Shown here in pieces: positions 60,162 to 64,000 of a stretch of DNA of 64,000 nucleotides (within the stretch, counting starts at the first letter, position 1; each line of letters begins with the position of its first letter). This stretch comes from Actinomycetota bacterium (GTDB lineage Bacteria; Actinomycetota; Nitriliruptoria; Nitriliruptorales; Nitriliruptoraceae): NCBI GenBank assembly GCA_019347575.1, contig JAHWKY010000016.1:38668-102667 (forward strand), given 5' to 3'. The notes under the pieces were generated by a model. It did not search any database, had not been told where the DNA came from, and saw nothing but the letters and a program-made list of their open reading frames with translations. The translations under genes were made by a program, and so were the position numbers.

Positions 60162-60416
60162 ATGACCGTCAAGAAGATCTCCGTCGCACTCGACCCCGAC
60201 GTGGTCGAGGCCGCCCGTGCTGCTGCTGAAGCCCACGGGCAGAGCCTGAGTTCGTGGCTCAACGATGCGGCCCGCACCCGTCTGGTCCTGGAACGCGGCC
60301 GTCAAGCAGTCCAGGACTGGCAGGACGAGCACGGTGTCCTGACCCCGGAGGAGCGCGCTTCCGCGGAAGCGCTCCTCGACGAGTTGCTCGGTACGTCCCG
60401 ACGTCGTAGCGCGTGA
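60162..60416 (+). CDS. vapB: Antitoxin, ribbon-helix-helix type
   Basis: An 84-residue antitoxin. The N terminus VKKISVALDPDVVEAARAAA is a ribbon-helix-helix DNA-binding strand and helix; SLSSWLNDAAR is the second helix; the acidic C terminus would wrap the toxin. It represses its own promoter through the tandem palindromes and neutralises the PIN toxin. The stop overlaps the toxin start. Confidence 0.88.
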   Translation: MTVKKISVALDPDVVEAARAAAEAHGQSLSSWLNDAARTRLVLERGRQAVQDWQDEHGVLTPEERASAEALLDELLGTSRRRSA

Positions 60417-60787
60417 TCATCTACGACGCCGGGGCGCTCGTGGCCGCTGAGCGCAACGTGCGGTCGCTGTGGGCGCTGCACGACGCGGCGTTGCGCCGGG
60501 ATGTCTCTCCGTTGGTGCCGGCCGGGGTGCTCGCGCAGGTGTGGCGCGGCGGAGCGCAGGCGAACCTGTCTCGCCTGCTGGCGGGTTGCACCGTGTCGTC
60601 GATGGACGAGACGGTGGCCCGGGCGGCGGGAACGTTGTGCGGCCAGGCCGGGACCAGCGATGTCGTCGATGCGTCGGTGGTCGTGCTCGCACACGTGATG
60701 CGAACACCGGTCGTCACCGGCGACGCTGACGACCTACGCACCCTGGCGGACGCGGCGGGATGGCCGATAACGCTCCACGACGTCTGA
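60413..60787 (+). CDS. vapC: PIN-domain RNase toxin
   Basis: A 124-residue PIN ribonuclease. Acidic metal-binding residues are in IIYDAGALVAAE (Asp5), DETVARAAG, SDVVDASVVVLA and VVTGDADDLRTLA, completing the usual quartet. It cleaves RNA when released from the antitoxin. The GTG overlaps the antitoxin stop as GTGA, typical of VapBC operons. Confidence 0.88.
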   Translation: MIIYDAGALVAAERNVRSLWALHDAALRRDVSPLVPAGVLAQVWRGGAQANLSRLLAGCTVSSMDETVARAAGTLCGQAGTSDVVDASVVVLAHVMRTPVVTGDADDLRTLADAAGWPITLHDV

Positions 60788-60821
60788 CGAGCCGACGATC
60801 GCAAGCGGCAGCTTTGGTCCG

Positions 60822-60902
60822 TCAGGTCGGGCTGACGACGGCGTCGGGCACGGCGCGTGCCAGTCGGTCGTCCGTCGTCAGCAGACCTCCGTGGCTCTCC
60901 AT
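60822..60902 (-). pseudogene. C-terminal remnant of a PIN-domain gene
   Basis: The minus strand encodes about 24 residues, SHGGLLTTDDRLARAVPD and onward to a stop, matching the final strand-helix of PIN toxins (..PLLTADRRLARA..). Nothing PIN-like is readable upstream, so this is a decayed fragment. The remaining sequence of this 249-bp gap shows no gene. Confidence 0.4.
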
Positions 60903-61036
60903 CGTTCTCGGTCGAGGTGCCGGCGCCGCTCCCGCCGAAGAGTCGCCTCGTGGGATCTTGGTGGGCCACCCGGCTCCCTGAAGTGACGTAACGCAGGCAC
61001 CGGAGCCAAGGTGTCGCGCGGGACCGGGCCTTGATA

Positions 61037-62311
61037 TCAGCCGTCCACGGTGATGTTGGCCGACATCCCGCGGGAGAGGTGGATGCCGCACCAGTAACCG
61101 AACGAGCCCGCCTGGGGGAACGAAGCCTCGAACGTCGACGGCAGTGGCTCACCGGTCCACGGGTCGCACGAGTCGTTGCACTCGAGCTTGGGCCCAGCGA
61201 TGAGGCCGGAGTCGTGCGTCGGCGCCGGTCCGGCGACGATCCCACCCGGGGTCGACAGCGGCTCCTCGTAGGCGCTGGGGCCGTAGACGAACTCCACCAG
61301 CTGACCGTCGGGGCATCGCTCATCCATCAGCAGGTACGGCAGGCCGACGGCGACGCCCGGCGCCCCGCCGTCGCGATCTTCGGGGTCGCAGCGGAACTCG
61401 AAGTAGGTGAGGAACAGCACGGGGGTGGTTCCGATCGGACCGGCATGGTCGGGGATGAACGTCGCCGTGTGGTAGTCGAGTCCGTCAACGACGAACTCGA
61501 CCTCGTCCCCTGGTTCGATGGTCAGGTTCACCGGCAGGAAGGAGAGGATCTCGACCCGCCTATCCGGCGTGCGAGCCGCGACCTGGACCTCCCACGCCCG
61601 GCGACCGTCCACGACGCGGGGCGGGGCGGCCTCGAACTCGGCGACGATCGCCTCGGCGGCGGCAGTGTCCGCCGCGACCTGGGCCTGTCGGGCCGCGTCG
61701 ACCTCGGCCGGGGTGGCGATCTCGACCTCGTCGTCGACGACCTCGATCTCTCCGCTCATCTCCGGGTGGAAGGAGCAGAAGTAGGCGTAGCTCCCCGGCG
61801 GAAACGAGAACCGGATGCGTGCCGAGAAATCGGGGTTGGCGACCGCCACCCCCGTATTGAGGTACTGATCGGTGCTGTCGATCACACAGGCCGGGAGGTG
61901 GTCGCGTCCCTTTCCCATCGCGCAGTCGTCCCGCGACGGCAGGAAGCCCTCGGCGCGCACGTCCCCCGGAAGCTCGTCAGCGACGAACACCGAGTCCTGT
62001 CGCACGCCGCCGGGGTGGAAGGTGACGGTGTGGTCGCCCATCGAGGCGAAGCGCACGACGTCGTCACGGTGTATCCGGAGGGTCTCGGGGTAGAACGCGT
62101 GGTACTCGAACCGGTCCGCCTTGTCAGGCGGCGACGGCGAGCCCGGGTCGTCGGCGCCCATGACGACGAGATGGTCGGCGCCGCCGAGGCGGCGCTCGAG
62201 ATCACCGTCGTCCTGGGTGCCGAGATCGGCGACGGCGAGTGCGCCGTGTTGCAACGTGGCGCTGACGAGCACCGCGACCGCGGCGACGAACGAGCGATGT
62301 TCTTGACGCAT
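61037..62311 (-). CDS. Exported protein with two cupredoxin domains
   Basis: A 424-residue exported protein (signal SFVAAVAVLVSATLQHGALA). The first cupredoxin has type 1 copper ligands His94, Cys179, His182 and Met185 (GDHTVTFHP, YFCSFHPEMSG). The second repeats them near residues 270 and 405-415 (LDYHTATFIP, YWCGIHLSRGM). A helical linker rich in Ala/Glu joins them. It would be an electron carrier or copper chaperone, probably for the multicopper oxidase whose stop overlaps this start (TGATG). Confidence 0.82.
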   Translation of the reverse strand: MRQEHRSFVAAVAVLVSATLQHGALAVADLGTQDDGDLERRLGGADHLVVMGADDPGSPSPPDKADRFEYHAFYPETLRIHRDDVVRFASMGDHTVTFHPGGVRQDSVFVADELPGDVRAEGFLPSRDDCAMGKGRDHLPACVIDSTDQYLNTGVAVANPDFSARIRFSFPPGSYAYFCSFHPEMSGEIEVVDDEVEIATPAEVDAARQAQVAADTAAAEAIVAEFEAAPPRVVDGRRAWEVQVAARTPDRRVEILSFLPVNLTIEPGDEVEFVVDGLDYHTATFIPDHAGPIGTTPVLFLTYFEFRCDPEDRDGGAPGVAVGLPYLLMDERCPDGQLVEFVYGPSAYEEPLSTPGGIVAGPAPTHDSGLIAGPKLECNDSCDPWTGEPLPSTFEASFPQAGSFGYWCGIHLSRGMSANITVDG

Positions 62312-63639
62312 CAGGCGGAGTTGCGGGCCCGGTCCCAGGCCGATAGGGGCAGGGAGCAGTAGTAGCCGAGGTTCGGCTGGCCAGACTCGACCGGGGGGAG
62401 CTGCGATGCGCCCCGGAAGCGGGTGCCGGTCTGGAGCAGCGCTGCTCCGGCAGCGGCGGCCTGTTCGAGGGTGTCGATGGAGCCGGCGGGTGGGAGGGGG
62501 AAGGTGCCGGGTTCGACCACGTGCAGGAAGGTGAACATGCCCAGGTCGGAGTGGCGTTGGACGTGGCAGTGGATCATCCAGTCGCCGTTGCCGACCGAGG
62601 CGCCGGCGACGATCTGGAACCCGAAGCTGGCCGAGGGCCCCAGCGGGATGACGTCGAGCAGCTGGGTGTGCTCGTCGGTGGGCACCAGCACGCCGTTGCG
62701 GTTGTCGACCCAGGTGTGGCCGTGGAGGTGGAAGGTGTGGAAGTCGTCGCCGATGCCGAAGATGACGAACTCGACCCGCTCGCCGCGGTAGGCGGCCAGG
62801 CAGGTGTCGGAGGGCACCGGGTTGTCGGGGTCGCAGGTGTCGCTGTGGGGGTAGGCGCGCAGGTTGAGACTGGCGTTGTTGCCCATCGCCAGCGCGAAGG
62901 TGCGGTCGGGCAGCGGATCGCCGGGGCGGCGCACCACCAGCGCCCCGAACAGTCCCGACGCGAGCCCGCCGGTGCCGTGGTCGGTGCCGGCGACGTGGTC
63001 GTGGTACCACCAGTAGCCGGCGGTGCCGTGGGAGATCACGCGCCCGTCAGCGGCGATGGCGCGGGGTTCGGCGTACCACACGTAGGTGCGGGACTGGCCC
63101 GGTGGGACCCACGAGCCGGTGTGCATCGTCCCGTCGCTGCTGGTGGTGTACTTGACCCCGTGCACGTGCAGGGACACCCCGAGGGGGAGCGGGTTGGCGG
63201 GGTCGGGATCGATCATGCCGACCTCGGGGTCGTCACGCAGCTCCGCCAGGGTCGCGGCCGACACCTGGTTGGTGACGGTGATCGCCAGGCACTCGCCCTC
63301 GATCATCTCGATGGTCGGCCCCGGGTAGGACGCCGACTCGGGCGTGACCCCGTAACCGAGCCGGATCTCGCCCTCGACCCGCGGCAGCTCCACCGCGTAC
63401 AGCGACAGGTGGCGGTTGGGCTCGACACAGCCCACCGGCAGATCCGCCGCCGTCAACCCCGCCATCACCGCCGGACCGATCCCCGTTGTGGTGGGTTCGG
63501 GGGCGACCTGGGCCGCGTCCGCAGGTGTGAGCGATGCGGTCGAGCCGGGCCAGATCGGCACGGTCAGCGCGGCGACGACCGCGAGGACCGCGATGGCGCG
63601 GCGGCGCAAGGCCGGCGCAAGCGTCGGGAGTGCGTGCAT
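62311..63639 (-). CDS. Multicopper oxidase
   Basis: A 442-residue exported oxidase. All four copper motifs are present: HVHG (158-161), WYHDH (211-215), HTFHLHGH (301-308) and HCHVQRHSDLGM (357-368), giving one type 1 and a trinuclear cluster. The length suits a compact two-domain laccase-type enzyme. It oxidises Cu(I), phenols or metals with O2. The N-terminal signal is LRRRAIAVLAVVAALTVPIW. The ATG follows CGGAGCCACC; the longer frame upstream overlaps the beta-helix gene. Confidence 0.9.
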   Translation of the reverse strand: MHALPTLAPALRRRAIAVLAVVAALTVPIWPGSTASLTPADAAQVAPEPTTTGIGPAVMAGLTAADLPVGCVEPNRHLSLYAVELPRVEGEIRLGYGVTPESASYPGPTIEMIEGECLAITVTNQVSAATLAELRDDPEVGMIDPDPANPLPLGVSLHVHGVKYTTSSDGTMHTGSWVPPGQSRTYVWYAEPRAIAADGRVISHGTAGYWWYHDHVAGTDHGTGGLASGLFGALVVRRPGDPLPDRTFALAMGNNASLNLRAYPHSDTCDPDNPVPSDTCLAAYRGERVEFVIFGIGDDFHTFHLHGHTWVDNRNGVLVPTDEHTQLLDVIPLGPSASFGFQIVAGASVGNGDWMIHCHVQRHSDLGMFTFLHVVEPGTFPLPPAGSIDTLEQAAAAGAALLQTGTRFRGASQLPPVESGQPNLGYYCSLPLSAWDRARNSA

Positions 63640-63650
63640 GGTGGCTCCGT

Positions 63651-64000
63651 TCAGGCGTAGGCGGCCAACAGCAGCGCGGCGTTGACCAGCGGATACGGCA
63701 CCCCCACCGTGGGCCGATCGCAGGGGTAGAGCTGGGCGAGCAGGGGCGGGGCGGTGGACGCGTCGGGGTCGTGGTCGGCGAAGCAGGTGGTCACGCCGAT
63801 GCCGTCCCAGGCGAGGTCGTAGATGCCTGAGTTGCGGATGAAGTTCCGCCGGACCCGGTTGTTGATCGGCAGGAACTCGCCTGCCCAACTCTGGGTGATC
63901 AAGATGCCGTAGCGTTGGTGGTTGCGCACCTCGTTCTTCTTGACGACGTTGTTCTGGACGCCGGGCGTCCATATGCCGGTCCCGAACGGCAAGATCGGAA
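63651..64000 (-). CDS. Right-handed beta-helix protein (5' end outside window)
   Basis: The frame is open to the right edge, so only the last about 115 residues are seen. They show beta-helix rungs with Asn ladders: NNVVKKNEVRNHQRYGILIT, NNRVRRNFIRNSGIYDLAW, and a C-terminal hydrophobic tail. Such proteins resemble NosD/periplasmic copper-binding and polysaccharide-active beta-helices. Its place before a multicopper oxidase favours a surface or copper-related role. The ATG at 63992 is probably internal. Confidence 0.7.
   Translation of the reverse strand, partial: PILPFGTGIWTPGVQNNVVKKNEVRNHQRYGILITQSWAGEFLPINNRVRRNFIRNSGIYDLAWDGIGVTTCFADHDPDASTAPPLLAQLYPCDRPTVGVPYPLVNAALLLAAYA

Overview
The window is about 70% GC, with GTG/TTG starts, many 4-bp ATGA/GTGA overlaps, a WS/DGAT wax-ester/triacylglycerol synthase and actinobacterial-style TetR, ArsR and FadR-type regulators. 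This suggests an Actinomycetota chromosome, probably a deep-branching lineage outside the well-known mycolic genera (inference). No rRNA, tRNA, CRISPR array or transposase was seen.

Layout. 1-6 kb: the end of a MEDS-type sensor histidine kinase, a VOC protein, an MFS exporter, an orphan arsenic-type ArsR with its operator. 4-11.6 kb: a leftward transport operon (oligopeptide/nickel-type ABC importer, TauE/SafE permease, MFS). 11.7-12.6 kb: a divergent aspartate-dehydrogenase-like gene. 12.5-20.3 kb: two secreted proteins (BNR/sialidase-like and subtilisin-like) that share a duplicated 150-bp leader and flank a large LuxR/MalT-like ATPase regulator. 20.3-32.5 kb: an aromatic or heteroaromatic degradation island with UbiX, a FadR-type regulator, a three-subunit molybdenum hydroxylase, a LigB-LigA fused ring-cleavage dioxygenase, an aldehyde dehydrogenase, a UbiD decarboxylase, a 51-residue zinc ribbon, CoxG, and the MocA-like and XdhC molybdenum cofactor genes. 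32.5-47.5 kb: MFS permeases, a second GntR regulator, ornithine-cyclodeaminase-like and gamma-glutamyltransferase-like enzymes, a second ALDH operon with a GlcG/HbpS protein, RidA, and a five-gene oxidative cassette (heme-oxygenase-like diiron oxidase, [2Fe-2S] ferredoxin, Rieske protein, glycine-oxidase-like flavoenzyme, ferredoxin reductase). 47.5-52.7 kb: TetR, small membrane proteins, cytochrome c-SHOCT, BNR lipoprotein, FG-GAP protein. 52.8-58.6 kb: a lipid operon. 58.6-64 kb: hydrolase-cyclase fusion, VapBC, and a copper-protein operon.

How it fits together. A near-perfect palindrome, GTATAC-T/A-GTAT/GAC, occurs four times: before the ABC importer/aspartate-dehydrogenase pair, before the second gntR/MFS pair, before the HbpS-ALDH operon, and before the RidA/diiron-oxidase pair. 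In three of these it overlaps the -10 of a recognisable sigma-70-type promoter. It therefore links uptake, RidA, two oxidoreductase operons and the GntR into one probable regulon. A separate motif (TGGTAGGAYGT) beside the first FadR-type gene links UbiX and the molybdenum-hydroxylase/ring-cleavage operon. My reading is a substrate-inducible pathway for a nitrogen-containing aromatic or heteroaromatic acid: import, ring hydroxylation, decarboxylation, extradiol cleavage, semialdehyde oxidation, imine/enamine deamination. The substrate and the role of the diiron-oxidase cassette are unknown, and that cassette is the best candidate here for an undescribed system.
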